DNA of 33,704 nt from Minisyncoccota bacterium (GCA_028712565.1 JAQTPW010000008.1:1-33704), one strand, 5' to 3'. Counted from the first letter of the stretch, positions 1 to 7,656 are shown. Notes: generated by a model not told the origin, from the letters alone. Translations and numbers: made by a program.

Positions 1-642
1 TACCACTAATTCCAGGAATATTATTCGTGTTATTTGTGCTCGCATTTGTGCGCATTAGCGAAATGTTAACTTCAACCCGAATTTGGCCCTTTTCCATATC
101 AGCATCGGAAACATTAAATAATGGAAAATCCTATGCAATTCTTCGGCAAATCTTTTGGCATCTTCAGCAGAATTTAAATCGGGCTCAGTAACCAATTCCA
201 TCAAGGGAATTCCGGCTCTGTTAAAATCAACCAAAGAATAATTTTGGCCTTCGGGATGGACCAAACTTCCCGTATCTTCTTCCAAATGAACTCTCTTTAT
301 TCTGATTTTTTTACCATTAACTTGTATATGTCCTTCTTGGCACAAAGGCTTATCATATTGGCTTATCTGATATCCCTTTGGCAGATCGGGATAAAAATAA
401 TTTTTTCTATCAAATTTTGAATATTCCGGAATTTGGCAATTCAAAGAAATACCTGTCATTATTGTTTTTCTAACTGCTTCTTCATTAATGACTGGCAGAG
501 TCCCGGGATGGCCCATGCAAACCGGACAAACATTATAATTTGGCCTAGTTTCATCGGGGTTATTTGGAGAATCGCAAAACATCTTGCTTTTTGTATTAAG
601 CTCTATATGAATTTCAAGGCCAATTGTAGGTATGTAAGACAT
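1..642 (-). CDS. gatB: Asp/Glu-tRNA amidotransferase subunit B (partial, frameshifted)
   Basis: GatB of the GatCAB amidotransferase, which turns misacylated Glu-tRNAGln or Asp-tRNAAsn into the amide form. The N-terminal kinase-like domain is clear: GLEIHIELNTKSKMFC, CPVCMGHPGTLP, NRAGIPLMELVTEPD. The ORF in the track stops at 55, but its last 25 or so residues do not look like GatB. Reading one frame over from about position 116 gives VSDADMEKGQIRVEVNIS, the conserved GatB continuation, and this frame stays open to the window edge. One A is therefore missing from an expected AAA (tt at 114-115 on plus). The C-terminal part lies outside the window. Residues after NIS are N/T-rich (NASTNNTNN) and come from a word repeat. 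gatC and gatA lie about 11 kb away. Identity is sure; whether the frameshift is real is not. Confidence 0.9.
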
Positions 643-741
643 TTGTTATCGAAACAATCAATTTCTATAAATTTCACGAAGTAAGTTTCAATAAATTTCT
701 GAAGCTAATTGAAATTAATGGAAATTAATTGAAATTTTTTG
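643..741 (-). repeat. AT-rich word array filling the deoC-gatB gap (family A)
   Basis: The whole gap between the deoC stop and the gatB ATG consists of variants of the words AATTTCAATTAATTTCC and AATTTATTGAAAC, present on both strands, so the array is an imperfect inverted repeat. The same vocabulary returns upstream of the PEGA gene (19360-19443). No SD is visible before gatB. Function unknown. Confidence 0.7.
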
Positions 742-1434
742 TTATTCTATTTTTCGCCATGCTTCATCATTTTCCATCCCTTTTCCTTCTGCTTCATTCA
801 CTATTTCTACCCCAGAACTCGTGCCGATGATATCTGCTCCAACTTCAAACATCATTTTAACATCTGCTAATTTTCGAATGGAACCTGCTGCCTTTACCAA
901 TAATCCGGGAGCTGATTCTTTCATAATACTTACATGTTTTGCTTTTTCTGCTAATTCCGAATGGTCCAAAGGATCGTTTACGGTCGCAGTTTTTACGCAA
1001 ATAGCTCCCGATTCTTTAACTATTTCAGATGCTTTTTTTATTTCATCATCAGTTAAATATCCCGACCCGATAATTACTTTTGTCGGCAGAATTTTTGTAA
1101 TTTCTTTTAGATCCTTTAAAACTTCTTCATATTTCCCGTTTTTAAAAGCATCTATTTTCATTACTACGTCAACCTCGTCTGACCCATCTGATTTTGCTTT
1201 TTTTACCATCTTCATTCTATTTTCATGAGAGCTCGCGCCAGTCGGCTCATCAATTAATGTAGTAACCTTAATATCGGTATCTTTTAATAAATTTTTTGCT
1301 TCTTTTGTGTATTTTGGAAGTACGCAAAGCCCGCGAAAATTGTATTTTCTTGTTTCCTCGCAAACCTTCCTAATTTCTTCCTCGGTCGCATCTTTTTTTA
1401 AGAAAGTTTGATCCAGGATCTTTACTATATTCAT
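742..1434 (-). CDS. deoC: Deoxyribose-phosphate aldolase
   Basis: Class I aldolase that reversibly cleaves 2-deoxyribose-5-phosphate to glyceraldehyde-3-phosphate and acetaldehyde, in cytoplasmic deoxynucleoside salvage. The 230-aa protein is of normal length. The Schiff-base lysine is K148 in CVKTAT, the second catalytic lysine K181 in LVKAAGSIR, and the acidic residue D89 in DEVDVV. The phosphate-binding end GADIIGTSSGVEIV is intact. Some usual residues differ (DQTFLKKDAT near the start; KVIIGSGYLTD in place of the common E-T-x-L). Its ATG overlaps the thyX stop by four bases (ATGA), so the two are translationally coupled. It follows thyX and precedes gatB on the minus strand. Confidence 0.93.
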   Translation of the reverse strand: MNIVKILDQTFLKKDATEEEIRKVCEETRKYNFRGLCVLPKYTKEAKNLLKDTDIKVTTLIDEPTGASSHENRMKMVKKAKSDGSDEVDVVMKIDAFKNGKYEEVLKDLKEITKILPTKVIIGSGYLTDDEIKKASEIVKESGAICVKTATVNDPLDHSELAEKAKHVSIMKESAPGLLVKAAGSIRKLADVKMMFEVGADIIGTSSGVEIVNEAEGKGMENDEAWRKIE

Positions 1435-2123
1435 ATTATTTTTTGGGCTGTAATTTTTTCTTCATCGATCGTAAAATCATCAAAAACCACAGGAACTATT
1501 TTCTTCACATCTTTTAATAAATTTACCATTACTCTTCTGATTTCCCAGTGGGCATGCGACTCGCACCTTAACGCAAATATATGCCTCCACTCACGAAAAT
1601 TAGCAGTTATTACAATTTGACTTTTAATAGCAGTTGGCAAAACTTGCCGCGCATCTTCTGGAATCCAACCAGCTTGCCTTAACCCTCGATACATTTGTTC
1701 GTTTAAATCCATCCATTCTTGCAAAGAAACTTTTATTTTTATATTTCCCGGTAAATTTAATTCAACTAACTTTTCATTCGCATCTTTATTGGGAGGAATG
1801 ATAACCTTAAAATCGCTTTCATCAACATATCTGGTAGACTCCTGGGTATAAGCTGCTATTCTGTGCCTTACCAATTCATGAGTAAAACCTCGAGAGACAT
1901 TATTAAATTCAACAGTCATTGCTGAATGCTCCAGAACGCTTTCATGCCCATGTTTTCTTAAAAATTCCACTAGTTTTGCGGCAGATTCATTAGTAATTTT
2001 ATTCCGGCTTTGGTAAGCCGTTCTTCCAGCAACTTCAATTAACTGTATTGGGGTTTCCCCTGAAAGACCTGTCATTATTGCTAAAATTCGATGCGAACCT
2101 TCGTTTTGCAAAATTTTCGCCAT
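1431..2123 (-). CDS. thyX: Flavin-dependent thymidylate synthase
   Basis: FAD-dependent enzyme making dTMP from dUMP with methylene-tetrahydrofolate and NAD(P)H. The ThyX signature RHR-x7-S is present as RHRIAAYTQES (R86-S96), preceded by GHESVLEHSAMTVEF, and the C-terminal block EWRHIFALRCESHAHWEIR is typical. At 230 aa it is full length. It overlaps deoC by ATGA and follows an unknown frameshifted gene by 27 nt. No SD lies at the right distance (an AAAGGA is about 27 nt upstream). A second, unrelated thymidylate-synthase-fold protein (2637-3293) lies just upstream, so one of the two may have another job. Confidence 0.95.
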   Translation of the reverse strand: MAKILQNEGSHRILAIMTGLSGETPIQLIEVAGRTAYQSRNKITNESAAKLVEFLRKHGHESVLEHSAMTVEFNNVSRGFTHELVRHRIAAYTQESTRYVDESDFKVIIPPNKDANEKLVELNLPGNIKIKVSLQEWMDLNEQMYRGLRQAGWIPEDARQVLPTAIKSQIVITANFREWRHIFALRCESHAHWEIRRVMVNLLKDVKKIVPVVFDDFTIDEEKITAQKII

Positions 2124-2150
2124 AGTTTTATTTATTTTTTATCAAATCCT

Positions 2151-2560
2151 TTATTTTTCCGACATAAATTTTTTGTAATCTACGCCGTAAATCGGACTGT
2201 CTTTCGGGCCAAGATGAATTTCCGTATCGCCGTTAAGATTAAGAGCCTTTTTTAGGTCTAAAATTTTATCTGAAATTTCCGGAAGCACTCTATCATCGAA
2301 AAAAAACCAATACTTCTATAACAATAAAGTTTGTTTTCATTTGGCAAATAAAACCCGCGAATATTAGCGGTTAGAAATTGCTCAGCATTATCGTCGTTTA
2401 ACCACCCTTCTCTTTCAAACCATTCTATATGGGATTCAGAAGTATTTTTGGGGCCAACTTCAATTCTGCCATTTCTCATGCAAAACATTATTCTTGCACG
2501 ATGAAATGAGTTATCTTCTGGCTTGCTATTTAAAAAAATTAAATTACTTTTTTTAATCAT
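2151..2560 (-). CDS. Unknown protein with apparent frameshift
   Basis: Not recognised. The ORF track ends it at 2258 with 100 aa, but in the next frame after a run of eight T (plus-strand A8, about 2299-2306) the reading continues as FFFDDRVLPEISDKILD and stops at 2151, 27 nt before thyX. One extra T would restore a protein of about 136 aa. The restored sequence carries two similar pieces, EVGPKNTSES in the middle and HLGPKDSPIYG near the end, perhaps a small internal duplication. No membrane segment or signal peptide is evident. It sits between the ThyA-like gene and thyX and starts just after a terminator. A TAAAAT -10-like box lies 9 nt before its ATG. Confidence 0.55.
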
Positions 2561-2587
2561 TGTTGTTAGATTTTAGCAATTTTTTTT

Positions 2588-2620
2588 TAAAAAGAAAAGC
2601 CCGGATTTTTATTCCGAGCT
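2588..2620 (-). terminator. Rho-independent terminator after the ThyA-like gene
   Basis: On the minus strand AGCTCGGA and TCCGGGCT form an eight-pair stem (one G-U) with an ATAAAAA loop, followed by TTTTCTTTTT. It separates the dcd-tmk-thyA-like unit from the downstream unknown-thyX-deoC unit. Confidence 0.75.
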
Positions 2621-2636
2621 CTTTAAAAAATTTTTA

Positions 2637-3293
2637 TTATATCCTCAATACCGTTTTTGCGGGATCCCAAGCATACTTATAAAGATGCAGCCCTTTACTA
2701 CAGGCAACTATTTCTCCATCATAAACCCCAATTTCTGAAGCCATATATTCCTTCAGAAGTTGAAGTGCTGCAAGATTTGAAGGAAATCCAGCCCATAAAT
2801 CCCAGGAACGAAAATATACCATAAAATGAAGCTTACCATATCTAATCCGAGCATCTACTAATCGCAAACACGGCGGGTCGGAAAGGTCAATTGAATTTTT
2901 ATCTCCTATTGTCATGCACGCCTGATTATTCCCGGATCCTGTTTCTTTAAACATTTTAATTACTTTGGGGATTTGCGGTTCCAAAAATTCCCCATACGTA
3001 TATTGCTCGTTCTTTTCTTTTGCAGAGGTCATAAGATACGGCAGATAACTTTCAACATAAGCCATAGTTGTTGGCGCGTCAACGCCTTGAGGAACATCTG
3101 GGACTAGGGGCATTGTGCCGGGATGACGTATATAAACCGTGACAAAATCAAGTTCTTTTCTTTTAGAATTTTTAAAACTTCCTCGAGTTATTTCATATTC
3201 AAAACCTACTTCAAGAACTTTCTGTAAGCATAAAAACCACGCTTCGGGCAAATCTCTCGCGTCAACGACTACAGGATTTAAGAAACCTTCCAT
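2637..3293 (-). CDS. Thymidylate synthase-fold protein (ThyA-like; TS or hydroxymethylase)
   Basis: A 218-aa protein with the ThyA/dUMP-dCMP hydroxymethylase fold, closest in appearance to the short archaeal-type enzymes. The catalytic cysteine is C142 in DPPC. The phosphate- and base-binding signature appears as RSWDLWAGFPSNLAAL (162-177), and HLY (203-205) matches the late HxY of ThyA. N173 stands where ThyA has the asparagine that reads uracil; dCMP hydroxymethylases usually have aspartate there, so dUMP is the likelier substrate. It lacks the long N-terminal arm of bacterial ThyA. A strong SD (AAAGGAGG) precedes the ATG, unlike most neighbours, and GC looks higher. It follows tmk by 12 nt. 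With thyX close by its exact reaction is uncertain. Confidence 0.8.
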   Translation of the reverse strand: MEGFLNPVVVDARDLPEAWFLCLQKVLEVGFEYEITRGSFKNSKRKELDFVTVYIRHPGTMPLVPDVPQGVDAPTTMAYVESYLPYLMTSAKEKNEQYTYGEFLEPQIPKVIKMFKETGSGNNQACMTIGDKNSIDLSDPPCLRLVDARIRYGKLHFMVYFRSWDLWAGFPSNLAALQLLKEYMASEIGVYDGEIVACSKGLHLYKYAWDPAKTVLRI

Positions 3294-3305
3294 TCTATCC
3301 TCCTT

Positions 3306-3923
3306 TCATATATTTTGTTCGGAACGAACAATATTTTCAATTTGGGAAAAAACTTCCTCCTTTGTTTTTTCGCCATCTACCATATAAACATTTTCAAAAC
3401 GGTTTGGCAAGATTTTGTAAGTTTCCCAAACCTTAGCTAGTTTTTCTCTTTTTTCAAAAAGAGTTTTCCCTATTCCTCTATGCTCAATTCTTTGGATGCA
3501 AATCTCCGGACTAACTTTTAAAATAAATGTTAAATCTGGAAGTAAAAATTCATCATTTGTTTTAATAAGCCAATCCAGATCAATCCCGTCAGATGCGCCG
3601 TAAGCAAAAGATGAAAAAAAATAGCGATCAGAAATCACTATTTTACCCTCTGCCAAGGCTGGCAGAATTAAATTTTCCAAATGCGCCTTTCTGTCGTTTG
3701 CAAAAAGTTTTTGCAAATCAGTTGGAGAAATTCTTTCTTTCTCGTCCAAAATTTGGCGTATCTGTTTTCCAGCTTCAGAGTCAATAGTCGGTTCTTTTGT
3801 TAAAACTGTCTGAAATCCTTTTTTATTAAAAAATTCTTTTAATAAATTTGCTTGAGTAGACTGCCCCGAGCCGTCCAAACCTTCAATTACAAAAAATTTT
3901 CCAGAAGCAGTATTTCTTTGCAT
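3306..3923 (-). CDS. tmk: Thymidylate kinase
   Basis: Phosphorylates dTMP to dTDP using ATP in the cytoplasm. The P-loop is GLDGSGQST (15-23), the TKEPT block follows, and the DRY motif is in SDRYFFSSFAYG (D99-Y101). The length of 205 aa is normal. It begins 6 nt after the dCMP deaminase stop and is followed 12 nt later by the ThyA-like gene, so deaminase, kinase and synthase form one dTTP-supply unit. There is no SD before its ATG. Confidence 0.95.
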   Translation of the reverse strand: MQRNTASGKFFVIEGLDGSGQSTQANLLKEFFNKKGFQTVLTKEPTIDSEAGKQIRQILDEKERISPTDLQKLFANDRKAHLENLILPALAEGKIVISDRYFFSSFAYGASDGIDLDWLIKTNDEFLLPDLTFILKVSPEICIQRIEHRGIGKTLFEKREKLAKVWETYKILPNRFENVYMVDGEKTKEEVFSQIENIVRSEQNI

Positions 3924-3929
3924 GATAAA

Positions 3930-4406
3930 TTATTCTAAAAAGGAAATTTCAAAAGAAGGTTTATTAACATTCTCCACTTTTATTCCAGCCTCCTTAAAAA
4001 TTTCTACAAAAGAATCGTCTGCATATTTGCCAAAACTGACAAATCTTTCGATTCGAGAATTAACTAACATTTTTGCACATATAATACATGGCGTATGGGT
4101 GCAGTAAATGGTGGCTGCCTCCAAATTAACGCCATGCAAAGCAGCTTGAATAATTACATTTTGTTCTGCATGTATCGCTCTACATATTTCCTGTCTAGTG
4201 CCAGAGGCAATATTTTGTTGATCTCTTAAACAACCCAGCTCAAGACAATCTTTTAGGCCAGCAGCAGCCCCATTGTAACCTGTTGTTAATATATGTTTAT
4301 TTTTTACCGCTACTGCACCAACATGATGCCGTAAACAAGTAGAACGCTCTGCTACAACAGATGCTATTTTTAAAAAATATTCGTCTTTTGATATTCTTTG
4401 AGCCAT
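3930..4406 (-). CDS. dCMP deaminase (ComEB/dCMP deaminase family)
   Basis: Zinc-dependent deaminase converting dCMP to dUMP, the feedstock for thymidylate synthesis. The zinc site is HAE (79-81, with E81 as proton shuttle) and PCIIC (C107, C110). The fold begins with the typical STCLRHHVGAVAV and GYNGAAAG segments. The 158-aa length fits the family. It is first in the unit with tmk and the ThyA-like gene, 39 nt after rplK. A related riboflavin-type or tRNA deaminase is unlikely given this context and the N-terminal block. Confidence 0.92.
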   Translation of the reverse strand: MAQRISKDEYFLKIASVVAERSTCLRHHVGAVAVKNKHILTTGYNGAAAGLKDCLELGCLRDQQNIASGTRQEICRAIHAEQNVIIQAALHGVNLEAATIYCTHTPCIICAKMLVNSRIERFVSFGKYADDSFVEIFKEAGIKVENVNKPSFEISFLE

Positions 4407-4445
4407 GTAAAATTAGAACATTCCCCTTACCTAAAAATAAAGGTA

Positions 4446-4868
4446 TTACTCAATAGTAATACCCATATTTTTGGCAGTTCCTTCTATAGTTTTCATTGCT
4501 GCCTCAATGTTTTGAGTATTTAAATCAGGAAGTTTTTTCACAGCAATTTGGCGGAGCTGTTCACGAGTGATTTTTGCAACTTTTGTTTTATTGGGAGTGC
4601 CAGATCCTTTTTCAATACCAGCTGCTTTCTTTAATAATTCCGAAGCTGGCGGTTGTTTCAAAATAAAAGTGTAAGTCCTATCTTCATAAATTGTAACTTC
4701 AACCGGAACTTTGAAACCAACCAAGCTTTTTGTTGCCTCGTTAAATGTCTTGCAAAATTCCATTATATTCAAACCTTGAGGCGCCAAAGCCGGCCCGACT
4801 GGAGGCGCAGGGGTTGCCTGGGTTGCTGGAATTTGCAAACTGATTACTGCTTTAATTTTTTTTGCCAT
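4446..4868 (-). CDS. rplK: Ribosomal protein L11
   Basis: Large-subunit protein of the GTPase-associated centre. The start is set at [15 protein letters not shown]; the track ORF adds 19 upstream residues that overlap nusG and look non-native. The N-domain block [20 protein letters not shown] is conserved, as is the C-domain that binds 23S rRNA. At 140 aa the length is normal. It lies 4 nt after nusG. The next gene downstream is dCMP deaminase, not rplA (L1), which usually follows rplK. Confidence 0.96.
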   Translation of the reverse strand: MAKKIKAVISLQIPATQATPAPPVGPALAPQGLNIMEFCKTFNEATKSLVGFKVPVEVTIYEDRTYTFILKQPPASELLKKAAGIEKGSGTPNKTKVAKITREQLRQIAVKKLPDLNTQNIEAAMKTIEGTAKNMGITIE

Positions 4869-4872
4869 TTTT

Positions 4873-5418
4873 TTATACTTTTTTAATTTGTAATGAGTCC
4901 AATTCCACTGGCGTGTCTCTGCCAAACATATTAACCAAAACTTTTACCTTCCCCCTTTCCTCATCAATTTCGGAAATTTTCCCGTCAAAATCCTTGAATG
5001 GGCCATCAGTAATTTTTACCAAATCCCCAACCTTTACTTCAATCTTATATTGGGGCTCAACAATTCCCATTCTTTTTTTCAAATTATCAATCTCGTTTGG
5101 AGAAACTGGAACTGGAGTAGTTCCTGCTCCGACAAATCCTGTAACATTAGGGGTATTCCTGACAACATACCAAGAATCATCAGTGACTATCATTTCAACC
5201 AGAACGTACCCTGGGTAAATTTTTTCTTCAATTACTTTTCTTTTCCCGTCTTTTATTTTAATCTTTTTTTCCTTTGGGACAAGGACATTGAAAATTTTAT
5301 CATCCATTCCCAACGACTCAATTCTTTGCTTTAAATTTTTTGCAACGGCGTCTTCGTAGCCAGAATAAGTATGCAAAACATACCATTTTCGTTCTTGGGG
5401 AAGCGTTTGTCTTGGCAT
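4873..5418 (-). CDS. nusG: Transcription termination/antitermination factor NusG
   Basis: Binds RNA polymerase and links it to Rho and ribosomes. The NGN domain starts [19 protein letters not shown], with YPGYVLVEM and the [12 protein letters not shown] stretch. The C-terminal KOW domain is [20 protein letters not shown]. At 181 aa it is of typical size. It lies between secE (25 nt upstream) and rplK (4 nt downstream) in the usual order. There is no SD before its ATG. Confidence 0.97.
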   Translation of the reverse strand: MPRQTLPQERKWYVLHTYSGYEDAVAKNLKQRIESLGMDDKIFNVLVPKEKKIKIKDGKRKVIEEKIYPGYVLVEMIVTDDSWYVVRNTPNVTGFVGAGTTPVPVSPNEIDNLKKRMGIVEPQYKIEVKVGDLVKITDGPFKDFDGKISEIDEERGKVKVLVNMFGRDTPVELDSLQIKKV

Positions 5419-5443
5419 ATTTTAATATAAAATACAAATTTAC

Positions 5444-5632
5444 TTAATATATAAATCTGCTTAATAGGACATTAAATAAAAAATCTAATCCTCCCAAATA
5501 AGCAGCCATTACTATTGAAATTCCAATTACAACCAAAGTATACCTTATGGTTTCCTGCCTGGTAGGCCAGTTAACTTTTTTTATTTCTACTTTTACTTCT
5601 TTAAAGAAAGTTGAAACACTGCTTAATTTCAT
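5444..5632 (-). CDS. secE: Preprotein translocase subunit SecE
   Basis: Small membrane subunit of the SecYEG channel. The 62-aa protein has the amphipathic region FFKEVKVEIKKVNWPTRQET, with the signature W-P-x-R, followed by a single hydrophobic helix (about residues 30-55). This is the short single-helix form found in most bacteria. It is first in the secE-nusG-rplK operon, behind a strong promoter placed in the 3' end of gyrB. Confidence 0.95.
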   Translation of the reverse strand: MKLSSVSTFFKEVKVEIKKVNWPTRQETIRYTLVVIGISIVMAAYLGGLDFLFNVLLSRFIY

Positions 5633-5652
5633 GCTTTATTTTTATCTGGTTT

Positions 5653-5672
5653 AAAAAACGGCCTTTCCGGCC
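5653..5672 (-). terminator. Terminator or attenuator hairpin in the secE leader
   Basis: On the minus strand GGCC-GGAAA-GGCC is followed by G and six T. It lies after gyrB but also inside the leader expected from the secE promoter, so it may end gyrB transcripts and attenuate secE. The stem is short. Confidence 0.45.
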
Positions 5673-5680
5673 ACAAGTTA

Positions 5681-5709
5681 ATAATAGCCGGGAAGTCCCT
5701 AAATGTCAA
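5681..5709 (-). promoter_or_regulatory. Sigma70-type promoter for secE-nusG-rplK
   Basis: Perfect -35 TTGACA (5704-5709, minus), 17-bp spacer, -10 TATTAT (5681-5686). The -35 lies in the last codons of gyrB (N-L-D-I-stop). The predicted start is about 40 nt before the secE ATG. Confidence 0.75.
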
Positions 5710-7630
5710 GGTTTTTTGCGGCCTTGGCATAGGTCTGGATAAACTTCTTTCTGGGCAATACCTCATCCCCCATTAAAACGTCAAAAATCCTATCAGCTTC
5801 CTTGGTTTCTTCAACTGCTACTTGCAGTAAAATCCTGTTTTTGGGATCCATCGTTGTCTCCCAGAGCTGGTCAGCATTCATTTCTCCAAGCCCTTTATAA
5901 CGCTGGATGTTAGACCCAAAGTTCTTTTTCATTAATTTTACCATTTCATTTTTTTGCTCTTCAGAATAAGCATACTGAATTTCTTTTCCGGTTTGAATCC
6001 TATAAAGCGGCGGCTGGGCGATATATAAATATCCTTTTTCAATCATTGGCCTGAAATAACGGTAGAATAAAGTTAAAAGCAGAGTCCTAATATGATTACC
6101 ATCTGAATCGGCATCGCACATAATAACCACCCTATGATATCTTGCTTTTTCAATGTTAAAATCTTCAGCAACTGCAGTTCCCAAAGCAATAATTAAGGCT
6201 TTTACTTCTTTTGAGTCCAAAATTTTATCGAGCCTCGCTCTTTCAACATTTAATATTTTCCCCCTTAGGGGCAATATTGCTTGAAAATGCCTGTCTCTTG
6301 CTTGGCGGGAAGAACCTCCAGCCGATTCTCCTTCAACAATAAATAACTCTGATTCTTCTGGGTTTCGGGATGTGCAATCTGCCAGTTTCCCGGGCAGAGC
6401 CAATCCCTCTAAAATTCCTTTTCTTAAAACCGTTTCTTTTGCCACCTTTGCAGCCTTTCTTGCCTTTTGAGATAAAACGCATTTTTCAATTATAGCCCTC
6501 GCATCTTGAGGATTTCTTTCCAAAAAATCAGCCAGCGCCTCTGATACAATATTTTCTACAGCTACCTTCACTTCGGGGTTTCCCAATTTTGCTTTTGTCT
6601 GTCCTTCAAATTGGGGATCTGTTAATTTTACAGAAACCACTCCGGTAAACCCCTCTCTCATATCTTCACCGCTAAGGTTCTCGTCATCTTCTTTTAACAA
6701 ATTATTTTTTCTTGCATAATCATTAAAGGTTCTAGTTAAAGCAGTCCTGAAACCAGTCAAATGCGTTCCCCCTTCTCCAGTGTAAATATTATTTGCAAAA
6801 CCTTCTTCATAGCACTCGTATTCGTCAGTATATTGGAAGGCAGCCTCAACTAAAATTCCGTCTTTTTCTCCAGAACCGTAAAAAATATTTGGATGCCTTT
6901 TTACAACTCCCTGAGTTAAATATTTAACATAAGAAGCCAGTCCTCCTTCAAAATAAAATGTGTAAGGTTTTTTTATCTTTTCTCTTTCATCAACAATAGT
7001 AATTTTTATTCCTTTGGTTAGATAAGCCTGCTGGCGCAAATGCGTTAAAATCCTTTTTAAATCAAATTTTATTTCTGGGAAAATCGCAGGATCTGGCTCA
7101 AAAATTATAGTGGTTCCAGTCTGCTTGCATTTTCCGAATATTTTAACCGGAGTTTTCACTTTGCCTTGTGAATATTCCTGAAAATATTTATTTCCATCTC
7201 GGCAAACTTCCGCCCTTATCCATTTTGAAAGCGCGCAGACCACTGCCACTCCCACGCCATGAAGGCCGCCCGATATTTTATAAGCTCCCGAACCAAATTT
7301 GGCGCCCTTGTGTAAAGTTGTCATTACTGTTTCCAAGGCGGACTTTTTAGTTTGCGGATGCTTTTCAACCGGAATTCCCCTTCCATCATCAATGCTTTTT
7401 ATCCTGTTCCCGGGAAGCAAATCAACTTCTATGTTTTTTGCATACCCTGCCATTGCCTCATCTATTGAATTATCAACGCATTCCCAAATTAAATGATGCA
7501 CTCCCTCAGAGCCAGTTGAACCAATATACATTCCCGGCCTTTTTCTGACCGGCTCCAATCCCTCAAGAACATAAATATCTTTTGCGGTATAGTCTGATTT
7601 TGGACTTAATTTTTCTTTTTTATCTGGCAT
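5699..7630 (-). CDS. gyrB: DNA gyrase subunit B
   Basis: ATPase subunit of type II topoisomerase. The GHKL domain has RPGMYIGSTGSEGVHHL and ECVDNSIDEAMAG with the catalytic glutamate, then DDGRGIPVE and GLHGVGVAVVCALS. The transducer domain follows. The TOPRIM domain carries EGESAGGSSRQARDR and the DADSDGNH metal site. The C-terminal YKGLGEMNADQLWETTMDP is typical. At 643 aa it is the usual size for the short form. GyrB is preferred over ParE on overall appearance, but gyrA/parC is not in the window. It follows pheS by 26 nt, and its leader contains a small family-A-like word stretch. Confidence 0.95.
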   Translation of the reverse strand: MPDKKEKLSPKSDYTAKDIYVLEGLEPVRKRPGMYIGSTGSEGVHHLIWECVDNSIDEAMAGYAKNIEVDLLPGNRIKSIDDGRGIPVEKHPQTKKSALETVMTTLHKGAKFGSGAYKISGGLHGVGVAVVCALSKWIRAEVCRDGNKYFQEYSQGKVKTPVKIFGKCKQTGTTIIFEPDPAIFPEIKFDLKRILTHLRQQAYLTKGIKITIVDEREKIKKPYTFYFEGGLASYVKYLTQGVVKRHPNIFYGSGEKDGILVEAAFQYTDEYECYEEGFANNIYTGEGGTHLTGFRTALTRTFNDYARKNNLLKEDDENLSGEDMREGFTGVVSVKLTDPQFEGQTKAKLGNPEVKVAVENIVSEALADFLERNPQDARAIIEKCVLSQKARKAAKVAKETVLRKGILEGLALPGKLADCTSRNPEESELFIVEGESAGGSSRQARDRHFQAILPLRGKILNVERARLDKILDSKEVKALIIALGTAVAEDFNIEKARYHRVVIMCDADSDGNHIRTLLLTLFYRYFRPMIEKGYLYIAQPPLYRIQTGKEIQYAYSEEQKNEMVKLMKKNFGSNIQRYKGLGEMNADQLWETTMDPKNRILLQVAVEETKEADRIFDVLMGDEVLPRKKFIQTYAKAAKNLDI

Positions 7631-7656
7631 AAATCTTATAAATTAAATGGAATTAA

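Noticed and set aside
55-2560. Programmed ribosomal frameshifting in gatB and the unknown gene
   Set aside because: The gatB site has no slippery heptamer, and both are single-base losses in A/T runs, so sequencing error is simpler.
742-3923. UGA recoding (as in Gracilibacteria/Absconditabacteria)
   Set aside because: TGA ends thyX and tmk at expected places, and no conserved Gly is read from TGA.
4446-4472. Second terminator between rplK and dCMP deaminase
   Set aside because: The TACCT/AGGTA stem is only five pairs with no T tail.
4869-4925. Longer rplK start (track ORF)
   Set aside because: The 19 extra residues overlap nusG and do not look like L11; the [11 protein letters not shown] start is standard.
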